A program made the translations under genes and the position numbers. The notes under the pieces are model-generated. The model was not told the origin of the DNA and did not search any database. It saw only the letters and a program-made list of their open reading frames with translations. From an uncultured Phocaeicola sp. (GTDB lineage Bacteria > Bacteroidota > Bacteroidia > Bacteroidales > Bacteroidaceae): a DNA stretch of 64,000 nt. The stretch is taken from positions 1-64,000 of the forward strand of contig CALUJS010000007.1 of NCBI GenBank assembly GCA_944321015.1. Reading direction: 5' to 3'. This document shows, one piece after another, positions 8,831-18,490 of this stretch. Every line of letters begins with the position of its first letter. The first letter of the stretch is position 1.

Positions 8831-10402
8831 ATGTTAGAACAAATCAACACATCACTCATCGACTGGTCGCGGGCGCAGTTTGCCCTGACGGCGATGTACC
8901 ATTGGCTGTTCGTGCCGCTCACGTTGGGGCTGGCCTTGCTGATGGGCATCATGGAGACACTCTATGTCGCTACGGGCAAAGAGTGTTGGAAGCATTACAC
9001 GAAGTTCTGGATGAAGATATTCGGCATCAACTTCGTCATCGGCGTGGCCACGGGGCTGATTCTGGAGTTCGAGTTCGGCACGAACTGGAGCAACTATTCC
9101 TGGTTCGTTGGCGACATCTTCGGCGCGCCGCTGGCCATCGAGGGCATCCTGGCCTTCTTTCTCGAAGCGACGTTCGTGGCCGTCATGTTTTTCGGCTGGG
9201 GGCGCGTGGGCAAGCGGTTCCACCTCGTGTCTACCTGGCTCACGGGCGTGGGCGCCGCCATTTCGGCCTGGTGGATTCTGGTGGCCAACTCGTGGATGCA
9301 GCATCCCGTGGGCATGACGTTCAATCCCGACACGATGCGCAACGAGATGCAGGCGGCGGGAAGCTTCTGGGAAGTGGCCTTTTCCGATGTGGCCGTCGTC
9401 AAGTTCTTCCACACCGTGTTGAGCTGCTGGGTGTTGGGAGCCGCGTTCGTGGTGGGCGTTGCCTGCTGGTATCTGCTCAAGAAGCGGCATGAACGCATGG
9501 CGCTGGCAAGCATCAAGATTGCCGCCGCCTTCGGACTGTTCTCCTCGTTGGTCGTTGCCATGACGGGCGACACTTCGGCCTATCAGGTGGCCCGGACGCA
9601 GCCCATGAAGCTGGCTGCCATCGAAGGCCTCTACGACGGCGGCACCCGTCAGGGGCTGACGGCCATCGGTGTGCTCAATCCTTCGAAAGAGCGCCATGAC
9701 GACGGCGTGGAGCCTTTCCTCTTCGAGTGGAAGATGCCCTATGCCCTTTCGTTTCTCGCCACGCGCGATGCGGACGGCTACGTGCCGGGCATCAACGACA
9801 TCATTGCCGGAGGCTATACGCAGCCCGACGGCACCACGGCCCTTTCGGCTGCCGAAAAGATGGACAGGGGCCGCGAAGCGCTTGCCGCTCTCGGAGCTTA
9901 TCGCGAAGCCCGGCAGAACGGCGACCGGCAAGCTGCCGACGAGATATTGCCCCGGCTGGAAGACAACGTGAAATATCTGGGCTACGGTTACATTGAGGAC
10001 ACTGCACAACTGGTGCCCGACGTGCCGCTCAATTTCTACGCATTCCGCGTGATGGTGGGGCTGGGATGCTACTTCATCCTGTTCTTTGCCGTGGTGCTGT
10101 TTCTGGCATGCAAGCGGCGTCTGGCCGGTGTGCGCTGGATGCAGTGGGTGGGCCTGTGGACGATACCTCTGGCCTACATTGCCGGGCAGGCGGGATGGAT
10201 TGTGGCCGAGGTGGGCCGTCAGCCGTGGGCCATCCAGGACTTGCTGCCGGTGAATGCGGCCATATCGGCCGTCTCCACGGGCTCGGTGCGGACCACGTTC
10301 TTCCTTTTCCTGGCCGTGTTCACCTTCGTGCTGGCCGCAGGCATCTGCATCGTGGTGCGCATCATCAGGAAGGGGCCTGAGCAATCGACAAGCAATGCCT
10401 GA
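8831..10402 (+). CDS. cydA: Cytochrome bd ubiquinol/menaquinol oxidase subunit I
   Basis: CydA is the quinol-oxidising, haem-bearing subunit of cytochrome bd, a high-affinity terminal oxidase in the inner membrane. The 523-aa product has the N-terminal haem-ligand helix (FALTAMYHWLFVPLTLGLAL), the GTNWSNYSWFVGDIFGAPLA segment, the GDTSAYQVARTQPMKLAA quinol-site region, a long Q-loop and the GRQPWAIQDLLP motif near the C-terminus. A -7 element TACATTTG (8792-8799) precedes it. cydB follows after 83 bp. In Bacteroides, cytochrome bd allows growth in nanomolar oxygen. Confidence 0.97.
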   Translation: MLEQINTSLIDWSRAQFALTAMYHWLFVPLTLGLALLMGIMETLYVATGKECWKHYTKFWMKIFGINFVIGVATGLILEFEFGTNWSNYSWFVGDIFGAPLAIEGILAFFLEATFVAVMFFGWGRVGKRFHLVSTWLTGVGAAISAWWILVANSWMQHPVGMTFNPDTMRNEMQAAGSFWEVAFSDVAVVKFFHTVLSCWVLGAAFVVGVACWYLLKKRHERMALASIKIAAAFGLFSSLVVAMTGDTSAYQVARTQPMKLAAIEGLYDGGTRQGLTAIGVLNPSKERHDDGVEPFLFEWKMPYALSFLATRDADGYVPGINDIIAGGYTQPDGTTALSAAEKMDRGREALAALGAYREARQNGDRQAADEILPRLEDNVKYLGYGYIEDTAQLVPDVPLNFYAFRVMVGLGCYFILFFAVVLFLACKRRLAGVRWMQWVGLWTIPLAYIAGQAGWIVAEVGRQPWAIQDLLPVNAAISAVSTGSVRTTFFLFLAVFTFVLAAGICIVVRIIRKGPEQSTSNA

Positions 10403-10485
10403 CAATCTTCTGCATGTTACTACATTATGTTGAACCCGATTGCCGACCGTCTGTTGCCGGGAGGCAGTCATAATCAGAAAGACAC

Positions 10486-11634
10486 ATGGAAACATATAGC
10501 TGCTTACAACATTATTGGTGGTTCCTCATCTCGTTGCTGGGGGGACTGCTGGTGTTCCTGCTTTTCGTGCAGGGCGGAAACTCGTTGCTCTTCCAGCTGG
10601 GCAAGACTCCCGAAGAGCGTTCGTTGCTCATCAATGCCACCGGGCGCAAGTGGGAGTTCACGTTCACTACGCTGGTAACCTTTGGCGGAGCCTTCTTCGC
10701 TTCCTTCCCGCTGTTCTACAGCACCAGCTTCGGCGGTGCCTATTGGGCCTGGATGCTCATTCTGTTCTCGTTCGTGCTTCAGGCCGTGGCCTACGAGTTT
10801 CAGGCCGGCGTGAACAGCCCGAAGGGGAAGGCGGTATGGCAAAGCTTCCTGGTGTTCAACGGCATTCTCGGCCCGCTGTTGCTGGGCGCGGCCGTGGCCA
10901 CCTTCTTCACCGGGTCGAACTTTGTGGTTGACAAGGGCAACATGAGCGACCTCTCGATGCCCGTCATCAGCCGCTGGGCCAACTCGTGGCACGGCATCGA
11001 CATCCTGTTCAACATCTGGAACTGGGTGCTCGGCATCGCCGTCTACTATCTGTCGCGCGTTCTGGGCGGGCTGTACTTCCTGAACCGCATCGGCGATGAC
11101 ACGCTTGTCATGCGCTGCCGCCGCCGGCTGTTTGGCGACGCGTTCGCCTTCCTGCTGTTTTTCCTGGCTTTCCTTGTCCGCACGTTGGTGAGCGACGGTT
11201 TTGCCGTCGACCCCGCGACGCAGGAAATCTACATGGAACCCCTCAAATACCTGAACAACCTGCTTGCCATGCCGGCCGTGCTGGCTGCGTTTCTGATTGG
11301 CGTCGTGCTTGTGTTGTGGGGCATCGTGCGCGGCGTGTTCTCGGCCGTCCCGCGCCGGGGCATCTGGTTTGCCGGCACGGGAACGGTGCTCACGGTGACG
11401 GCCCTGCTGCTCTGTGCGGGCTGGAACAACACGGCCTACTATCCGTCGCTCGCCGACCTGCAAAGCTCGCTCACCATAGCCAACAGCTCGTCGAGTCCCT
11501 TCACGCTCGAGGTGATGGCTTACGTCTCCATTCTCATCCCCTTCGTGCTCGCCTACATCATCTACGCTTGGCGTGCCCTGGAGCGCAAGCAGATTACCCG
11601 CGAGGAACTGCGTGACGACGACCACGCCTACTAA
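10486..11634 (+). CDS. cydB: Cytochrome bd oxidase subunit II
   Basis: This is the 382-aa multi-helix partner of CydA. It opens with a short lead (METYSCLQHYWW) into the first membrane helix (LISLLGGLLVFLLFVQGG), then GRKWEFTFTTLVTFGGAFFA and FSFVLQAVAYEFQAG, which are typical of CydB. No small CydX or CydCD genes are evident beside it. It ends before a long bidirectional terminator shared with rnhB. Confidence 0.96.
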   Translation: METYSCLQHYWWFLISLLGGLLVFLLFVQGGNSLLFQLGKTPEERSLLINATGRKWEFTFTTLVTFGGAFFASFPLFYSTSFGGAYWAWMLILFSFVLQAVAYEFQAGVNSPKGKAVWQSFLVFNGILGPLLLGAAVATFFTGSNFVVDKGNMSDLSMPVISRWANSWHGIDILFNIWNWVLGIAVYYLSRVLGGLYFLNRIGDDTLVMRCRRRLFGDAFAFLLFFLAFLVRTLVSDGFAVDPATQEIYMEPLKYLNNLLAMPAVLAAFLIGVVLVLWGIVRGVFSAVPRRGIWFAGTGTVLTVTALLLCAGWNNTAYYPSLADLQSSLTIANSSSSPFTLEVMAYVSILIPFVLAYIIYAWRALERKQITREELRDDDHAY

Positions 11635-11655
11635 CCGGGTCCGTGTCATGACGTG

Positions 11656-11706
11656 CAAGGCGCGAAAGTGCCGGGAACAAGTGTCTTCCCGCACTTCCGC
11701 GCCTTG
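11656..11706. terminator. Bidirectional terminator between cydB and rnhB
   Basis: A long imperfect hairpin: CAAGGCGCG with CGCGCCTTG at the ends, AAGTGC with GCACTT and GGGAA with TTCCC inside. It separates convergent genes. Confidence 0.85.
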
Positions 11707-11728
11707 TTCTTTCCTCATCCCGCGCGGT

Positions 11729-12331
11729 TCAGAAATCGAGCGCGAGCTGGGCGTCGCCCAACAGATTGAATGTGCGGCGGTGGTAAGGCGTGATGCCGTG
11801 CCGGCGGATGGCCTCGCGGTGCGCTTTCGTGGGATATCCCTTGTTGCCGTCCCATCCGTAGGCGGGATATTCGGCATGGAGACGCTTCATGTAGTCGTCG
11901 CGGTAGGTCTTGGCCAGGACGGAAGCCGCCGCTATGGACATGTATTTGCCGTCGCCCTTCACCACCGTGGTGTGAGGCGTGTCGCCATAGGGCGTGAAGC
12001 GGTTGCCGTCGATGAGCAGATGTTGCGGACGCACGCGCAGTCCGTCGATGGCGCGGTGCATGGCCAGGATGGAGGCGCGCAGGATGTTTATCTCGTCAAT
12101 TTCGGCGGGTGTCACCACGCCCACGGCCCAGGCCACGGCCTCGCGCTCGATGACCTCGCGCAGGGCGTAGCGCCGGTGCTCGCTGAGCTGCTTGGAGTCG
12201 TTGAGCAACTCGTTGCGGAAGTCCGGCGGCAGGATGACGGCTGCGGCATAGACCGCCCCGGCCAGACAGCCTCGCCCGGCCTCGTCGCATCCGGCTTCAA
12301 TCACGCCTTCGTGTAAACAGGGTAATAACAT
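11729..12331 (-). CDS. rnhB: Ribonuclease HII
   Basis: RNase HII cleaves RNA in RNA-DNA hybrids and starts removal of single ribonucleotides from DNA. The 200-aa product has the catalytic [12 protein letters not shown] motif near residue 14, [11 protein letters not shown], and later LLIDGN and the [14 protein letters not shown] helix. I chose ATG 12331 ([19 protein letters not shown]) over the longer upstream frame because a promoter at 12348-12378 would place the transcription start only about 10 nt before this ATG. Confidence 0.95.
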   Translation of the reverse strand: MLLPCLHEGVIEAGCDEAGRGCLAGAVYAAAVILPPDFRNELLNDSKQLSEHRRYALREVIEREAVAWAVGVVTPAEIDEINILRASILAMHRAIDGLRVRPQHLLIDGNRFTPYGDTPHTTVVKGDGKYMSIAAASVLAKTYRDDYMKRLHAEYPAYGWDGNKGYPTKAHREAIRRHGITPYHRRTFNLLGDAQLALDF

Positions 12332-12347
12332 AGCGTTTTGTTTCCCG

Positions 12348-12378
12348 CAAAGATACGCACAATGGAGCGACGGAGCAA
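12348..12378 (-). promoter_or_regulatory. Bacteroidales-type promoter for rnhB
   Basis: On the minus strand, TTG (12378-12376), a 20-bp spacer and TATCTTTG (12355-12348). It supports the short rnhB start. Confidence 0.7.
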
Positions 12379-12427
12379 GGAGGAGAAGGCACATTCTTCA
12401 CTCCCCGCATCCCGGCCTTTCATGCTC

Positions 12428-12506
12428 CATATTCCCGCTCGTGAGCGGCCATATCCTCGCTCGCGGGCGTTCATATTTCCGCTTGCGAGCCGTCATATGG
12501 AGGCTC
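12428..12506. repeat. 22-bp palindromic repeat array C (3.5 units)
   Basis: Units start at 12428, 12450, 12472 and 12494, each CATATnnn plus a CGCTCGTGAGCG- or CGCTTGCGAGC-like palindrome. This array lies between two divergent promoters (rnhB and the SusC operon), so it is not a terminator. Confidence 0.9.
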
Positions 12507-12607
12507 AACCCCGGTGCATATGAGGGTGGCGACGCCCCGTTTTGCAATCTCGACATTTCAATTTATAAAGCAAAAAAAGGATTTGTTGATAAAATAAAGG
12601 CAAACTA

Positions 12608-12637
12608 TTGCTTGGCATTGCAAAATTTGTACCTTTG
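12608..12637 (+). promoter_or_regulatory. Candidate promoter of the SusC/SusD operon
   Basis: TTG at 12608-12610, a 19-bp spacer and TACCTTTG at 12630-12637. Transcription would start near 12644, leaving a leader of roughly 240 nt before the SusC ATG at 12888. The leader contains a short hairpin (TTGTCC/GGGACAA around 12828-12845) and a 42-codon open frame from 12664 (start MKACCLFCRN). Confidence 0.6.
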
Positions 12638-12887
12638 TGGGCGAGAGAAGTTTTAAAAATTAGCATGAAAGCCTGCTGTTTGTTCTGTCGGAACAAGGAG
12701 ATTCGGGCTGACGAGTTGACGAAGCTTTCCCTTTGCGCGGGGGATACAATAGCGTGGAGAAGCATACCTGAACCTTCCGTCTGTTGCCTTTGAGAAAGGA
12801 GACTTTCCGACTTGTTTGCAGAACCCCTTGTCCGGTGCGGGACAACGCGGCGGCGACTTTCAGATAACACAAAAAGCAAAACTAATC

Positions 12888-15800
12888 ATGAAGAAAATCA
12901 CCTCAGAAGCTCATTCGTCAAGAAGCTTCTTTTCTCAATGTTGGTCACAGGCGGTGAAGCCCGGATGCTTCGCGGTGGCCATGTTGATGGCTTCTTCTCT
13001 CCCCGTATTGGGCCAAAGTCCCGTGGGGGGGGTAAAAGTGTAACAACGGAGGACAAAGTCCCGGAAAGGAAAGTCACCTACAAGGGTGTGGTAGTCGACG
13101 ACATGGATGCGCCGCTGCCCGGCGTGAGCGTGACGTTGCCCCATGCCAAGGGGACGGGCGTGACGACCGACCTCAACGGACGGTTTGAGATCACGGTCTC
13201 CGAAGACGTAAACAACCTGGTGTTCTCCTACATCGGCATGAAGACACAGACCGTGCGCGTGAAGGGGACGACCAAAGACCTGACGGTTCGCCTGCAATCG
13301 GACGCAGTGGCGTTGAAAGAGGCGGTGGTGACCGGCATCTATACCCGTAACGCCGAAAGCTTCACGGGTTCGATGGCCACTTACACTGAAAAGGAATTAA
13401 AACAAGTGGGCAATATGAATGTGCTCCAGAGTTTGAAAGTGCTCGACCCGGCATTTGTGGTGTTGGAGAACAATCTGGCCGGTTCGGACCCGAATGCCAC
13501 GATGAATCTGAATGTGCGCGGCGCCACGAACATTGTTGGTCTGGAGACAGAATACGAGACTAATCCCAATCAGCCGCTCTTCATCTTGGATGGTTTTGAA
13601 AGCGACCTGAATACCATTACCGACTTGAGCATGGACCGTATTCAGAGCATTACCATCCTGAAGGATGCCGCCTCCACCGCCATCTACGGTTCGAAGGCTG
13701 CCAACGGCGTTGTCGTAGTGGAAACGAAGAAGCCGGAACCGGGCAAGCTCCGCTTTAACTATAATGGCAACTTCACTGTGGAATGGGCCGATCTGTCGGA
13801 TTATAATCTGATGAATTCCAAAGAGAAATTGCAGTATGAGCTTTTGGCCGGAGAATACGGCTCGTTGGATGAGAATGGGGTGATTATAGATGAGACCCAA
13901 CGTGCTTTGTATAATTCTCGTCTGCTTCGTGCGGCTCGCGGCATTGATTCTTATTGGATGAACGAGCCTTTGCGCACCGGCTTCACTCAAAGCCACAACA
14001 TATTTGCAGAAGGTGGCGATTCGGCTTTCCGTTATGGCATCGGCCTGACTTATACGCAGACTGACGGTGTGATGAAGAACTCCGACCGCGACGTGCTTAA
14101 CGGCAACATTCAGTTGACATACCGTGTGAACAAGTTTGCCTTTTCCAATCAGACTACCATTGCCAACACGGATGTTAGCAATCCTACGGTGTCGTTCAGC
14201 AGTTTTGCACAAGCCAATCCGTTCTATGACAAGCGCAATGAATTTGGCGAAGTGCAACAAGTGCTGGAAACCGTATCGGGGATAGGCGGAAACACTTATA
14301 TCACCAACCCGCTTTGGGACTTGGAGCAACGCAGTTTCGACAAGAGCAACCTGCTTCAGTTCACTAATAACTTCCAAGTCGAATATCGCCCGATTGAGGA
14401 GCTGCGCATCCGTGCCAAGCTGGGTATCATCGTTGGGCGTCAAGTCGCTGAGGCCTTCAGTTCTCCCGAAGAGAGTCGATATATAACAACCGACCAGATG
14501 AAGCGGGGCAGCTATAGCGACACGAATACACGTACTTCGTCTTATGACGGCAGCCTGGACATTTCTTATGGTAAGACTTTCGGCGACCACACGGTCAATG
14601 CCATTGCCGGTATGCAGATTAGCGAGAACGAGTCTAAAATGACCATGTTCTCAGCCGAAGGTTACATGAGCGACCAGTTCTCCAACCCGAACTTCTCCAA
14701 TGGTTATCCCGATGGCGGAAGTCCTACGTCGTCCATCTCGAAGAGCCGTTCGGCCAGCTACTATGCCAACTTCAACTATGGCTATAAACTCCGCTATTTG
14801 CTAGACTTCAACCTGCGTACCGACGGCTCGTCTGTTTATGGTGTCGATAATCCGTTCTCTACCACGTGGTCGTTGGGTTTGGGTTGGAATGTGCATAATG
14901 AAGCGTTCTTCCAACAGTCGGACTTGTTGAACTACTTAAAGCTGCGTTACTCCATTGGTAATCCGGGAAATGAGAACATCAATGCCAAACTGGCCAACAG
15001 CATCTATACTTACAGCACGGCTTATCCCAACATGTTTGGTCTGGCTGCAATGGTAAGTTCCTGGGGAAATACCGGATTGGAATGGCAACGTACGAACGAC
15101 CAGAACTGGGGTATCGATTTGGAAATGTTCAAGAACCGTTTGCGCCTGAATGTGGATTACTTCATCAAGCGTACTGACCCCTTGTTGCTTACTATTCCGT
15201 TCCCGCCTTCGACCGGTATGTCGAGTGTGCCAATGAATGTGGGCGCCATGAAGAATAAAGGTATTACCTTCACAGCCAATTATTACATCTTGCGCGACCA
15301 AGATTTGAACTGGAGCGTCAATGCAACCTTGCGTCACATCAAGACCACCTATTATAATATAGGTGACATGTTGGAAGAATTCAATGTGGAAGGACGCACC
15401 AATCAGACTCTGACCCGCTACTACGACGGCGCCAGCTCCACGGCATTGTGGGCTGTGCGTTCGGCCGGCATTGACCCCATGACAGGTAATGAATTGTTTA
15501 TCCGTAAGGATGGTTCCTATACTTATGAATGGGACACTGCCGACGAGGTGGTATGTGGCGACAGCACACCGGACATTGAAGGTTCGTTCGGTTCCTATGC
15601 TTATTGGAAAGGATTTTCGTTTAATATCATCTTCAGTTATCGTTATGGCGGACAAGCCCAACTGTCTACCTTGTTCAATAAAGTAGAGAACATCAGCGAG
15701 ACGGAACGGAAGTACAATCAGGATAAACGTGCCTTGTACGACCGTTGGCAGAAACCGGGAGACATTGCCAAATTCAAACGTATTGATGATACGAGTGCGA

Positions 15801-16030
15801 CGAACATGTCTTCACGCTTTATTGCAGACGATAATACTCTTGAATGCACCTCCATTTCTTTGGGATATGAAACGACGGCAGGCAAGTGGCTTCAGGCAAT
15901 AGGCGCCTCTTCATTCAATGTCCGCCTCTATGGAAACAATCTGTTCCGCTTCTCAACCATCAAAGAAGAGCGCGGTATTGATTATCCGTTCTCGCGCAAC
16001 ATATCCGCTTCTGTAGGTATCCGCTTCTAA
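12888..16030 (+). CDS. SusC-family TonB-dependent receptor, frameshifted at a G8 tract (candidate phase-OFF)
   Basis: The expected product is a barrel of about 1,045 aa importing oligomers through the outer membrane with its SusD partner. The signal peptide (MKKITSEAHSSRSFF..., hydrophobic core AVAMLMASSLPVLG) starts at ATG 12888. It reaches PVGGVKV and stops at 13041-13043. The mature part (TYKGVVVDDMDAPLPGVSV carboxypeptidase-like domain, then plug NMNVLQSLKVLDP, then barrel ending GIRF) is in another frame. The frames meet at eight G residues (13025-13032). Nine Gs would join them as PVGGGKSVTTED. The alternative of starting the downstream frame at 12812 gives no signal peptide. There is no STN signalling domain. 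It is followed 20 bp later by SusD. Confidence 0.85.
13025..13032 (+). repeat. G8 homopolymer tract in SusC gene 1
   Basis: Eight consecutive Gs just after the signal peptide. As read (G8) the frame stops after VKV. With G7 the next codon would be TAA at once. With G9 the receptor is open. A second SusC has the same tract in the same place (53082-53089). Confidence 0.9.
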
Positions 16031-16050
16031 CGACTAAAAATTTAAAGATT

Positions 16051-17574
16051 ATGAGACTAAAGAATTTAGTAACAAACATAGCATTGTCTGCCTTATGTGT
16101 TGCTCCTATGTCTTCGTGTGCCGACTGGTTGGAGGTCGACATGGAAGACGGTATCATGGAGAACTCATTGTTTGAGGACAACGAAGGATTCCTTGTTGCG
16201 CTCAATGGCATATATACCAATCTGAACAATGTTTACTCTTCGTTCCTCAGTATGGGAGCGATCGACGTAATGGCACAGTATTATAATGTGCAACAGAATT
16301 CTCAGCATCCTTATTATGTGTATGCCAACTACAATTATACCGATGATACTTTTGATCAGGCTTCCGGTTCGCTGTGGACGAATATGTACACGCTTATTGC
16401 CAATACCAATTTATTATTGGACCATTGCGATGAGGAAGGCAGTGCGATTTCTCCCCGTTACTACGATATGGTGAAAGGTGAGGCTTTGGCATTGCGTGCC
16501 ATGATGCACTTTGACATGCTCCGCCTTTACGGTCCTATTTATAGTGAAGCCACGGCATCTCAATCGGCTATTCCTTATTTGGAAGCTGCCAATAACCGAG
16601 ATATGCTTCCTATTCTGTCTGCCGGTGAAGTAGCGCAAAAAGTGATGCGTGACTTGAACGAGGCGTCTTCGCTTCTGCAAAACGATTCTATTCGTACCGC
16701 CGGAGTCAACTCGTCCGAATCGGAAGATATCAATGAGAACAATGATTTCCGTTATCGTCAGTATCGTTTAAACTACTTTGCCGTGCAGACTTTGCTTGCC
16801 CGCCTTCACCTCTGGATGGGTAATAAGTCGGATGCATACAAGGTAGCCAAAGCCGTGATTGACGAAGTGGAAGAGAAAGAGACCTTCCCTTGGGTGACAT
16901 CGGACATGGCAACCAATGCATCTTATCCCGATCGGGTGTTCTCCACGGAGGTCATCTTCGGATTATACAACACGAGTCGCCCGAATTTGTATGATAATCT
17001 GTTCAATAGTGATCTGGAAGGTGATGCATTGACTTTCTATGGGAATATATCCGGTACGGATTCTAAGGTAGTGAACTTCTACGGGGAAGGCAGTGATATG
17101 GATTACCGTCGTCGGATGTGGGAGAGTGTGGTTTCTGAAGGCTCTTCGGATGAAGGGGGAACAGTTACATCCGTTGCTTCATCTTATTTCTTAAAATATG
17201 ATGATATCACGCCGAGTTCAAGTAACAGTATTGACTATAGTTATCGTTACCTTATTCCGCTTATGCGTATGAGCGAGGTTTATCTCATTGCGGCCGAGTG
17301 TACCGATGACTTAACTGAGGCTACGGAATACATTAATGGCATTCGTCTGCATCGTAATGTGGCTAATGTAACTCCCACAGAAACCGACTTGCAGGATTAT
17401 ATTACACGTGAGTTTGCTCGTGAGGTCATTGGTGAAGGGCAGTTGTTCTTCTATTATAAACGGCATGCTATGGAGGTTGTTCAATCAGGTACGGCTGCAA
17501 ACACTACGGTGAATATTGCTTTGGATAATTATGTGGTGCCATTGCCCACAACAGAAACTGATAACCGTCAATAA
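16051..17574 (+). CDS. SusD/RagB-family surface lipoprotein
   Basis: The 507-aa product caps the SusC barrel and captures the substrate at the cell surface. It has a lipoprotein signal (SALCVAPMSSC, cysteine near residue 24), then DWLEVDMEDGIMENSLFED and VALNGIYTNL, which are typical of SusD N-termini. TPR-like helices follow (EALALRAMMHFDMLRLYG) and the C-terminal signature is MSEVYLIAAEC. It lies 20 bp after SusC and 13 bp before the DUF4843 gene, forming one operon. Confidence 0.95.
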   Translation: MRLKNLVTNIALSALCVAPMSSCADWLEVDMEDGIMENSLFEDNEGFLVALNGIYTNLNNVYSSFLSMGAIDVMAQYYNVQQNSQHPYYVYANYNYTDDTFDQASGSLWTNMYTLIANTNLLLDHCDEEGSAISPRYYDMVKGEALALRAMMHFDMLRLYGPIYSEATASQSAIPYLEAANNRDMLPILSAGEVAQKVMRDLNEASSLLQNDSIRTAGVNSSESEDINENNDFRYRQYRLNYFAVQTLLARLHLWMGNKSDAYKVAKAVIDEVEEKETFPWVTSDMATNASYPDRVFSTEVIFGLYNTSRPNLYDNLFNSDLEGDALTFYGNISGTDSKVVNFYGEGSDMDYRRRMWESVVSEGSSDEGGTVTSVASSYFLKYDDITPSSSNSIDYSYRYLIPLMRMSEVYLIAAECTDDLTEATEYINGIRLHRNVANVTPTETDLQDYITREFAREVIGEGQLFFYYKRHAMEVVQSGTAANTTVNIALDNYVVPLPTTETDNRQ

Positions 17575-17587
17575 ATTAATTGGATTT

Positions 17588-18475
17588 ATGAAAACATTTC
17601 GATATATCATAGGATTAATTGTCTTGTCTGCATTCGCTTCATGCGAAAAGGAGACAATGACATTTGAAGGTACGGATACGCTCTATTTTGATGTCCGTTG
17701 GGCGATCAATGATTGGGGAGATCCGGAGAAACAATGGGCGCATCAATATTACAGTCCTGTGGAGTTTGGTTTAATAAACGAAACGGATAGTACACTTCAG
17801 TTACGCGTACGTTGTACTGGTACTATTAAAGATTACGATCGTCCTTTTATAGTAACTGTTAATGCGGATAGTACTAACGCCATAGCGGGCGAGGATTACA
17901 CAGGATTTGAAGAACAACATGTTATTAAGGCAGGTGAACAATATACTTATGTGACGCTAACTATGCATAGAACAGAGCGTATGGCTAGTGAGAATGTGTA
18001 TCTTCAACTTCAACTTCATTCCAATGAATATTTTACGTTGAATTTTCCAGATTATGGAGACCATCCAGATAATTGGGATCCTGAGACTACTTATGGTTCA
18101 AACCAAGATGCTAGTGTTCATAAGGTAGTTGCTAATGATTATTTGGTACGTCCTGGTGGTTGGTATGGACTTGATACTGGGTATGGATTGTTTGGAAAGT
18201 TTTCGCCAACAAAATTTCGTTTGATGATGGAGATTACCAATACAGAAGTTGCCGATTATGAAAGTTCGCAAGGAGCGGGGGCAACAATGCCTTCGGGGCG
18301 TGCTAATGCCATTAGTGATGCTTTTGCGCGTTATTTGTTGGAACAAGCAGCAAAGGGACGTGAATATGCTGTTCTTGATGAAGATGGGACTATGATGTTT
18401 TGTTCATATGTAACGATTTTAGGAGGAAGCCAAGCATGGGCGCCATTTACTACTCTTGATGAATATTACAGATAA
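17588..18475 (+). CDS. DUF4843-type lipoprotein
   Basis: The 295-aa product starts at ATG 17588 (MKTFRYIIGLIVLSAFASC), a lipoprotein signal with cysteine at residue 19. This start is preferred over an upstream in-frame ATG inside susD. The body is beta-rich and resembles DUF4843 proteins that accompany SusC/SusD pairs; they are probably surface-exposed accessory lipoproteins of unknown substrate. From here the DNA turns AT-rich, unlike the preceding SusC start and the following thioredoxin gene. It is followed 15 bp later by the PKD-like lipoprotein. Confidence 0.8.
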   Translation: MKTFRYIIGLIVLSAFASCEKETMTFEGTDTLYFDVRWAINDWGDPEKQWAHQYYSPVEFGLINETDSTLQLRVRCTGTIKDYDRPFIVTVNADSTNAIAGEDYTGFEEQHVIKAGEQYTYVTLTMHRTERMASENVYLQLQLHSNEYFTLNFPDYGDHPDNWDPETTYGSNQDASVHKVVANDYLVRPGGWYGLDTGYGLFGKFSPTKFRLMMEITNTEVADYESSQGAGATMPSGRANAISDAFARYLLEQAAKGREYAVLDEDGTMMFCSYVTILGGSQAWAPFTTLDEYYR

Positions 18476-18490
18476 AATAAACTGCAAATT

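Noticed and set aside
12812-13040. Start of SusC gene 1 in its own mature frame at ATG 12812
   Set aside because: The translation before the G-tract in that frame has no signal peptide, while the frame from 12888 gives a clear one. It is an out-of-register reading of the leader.
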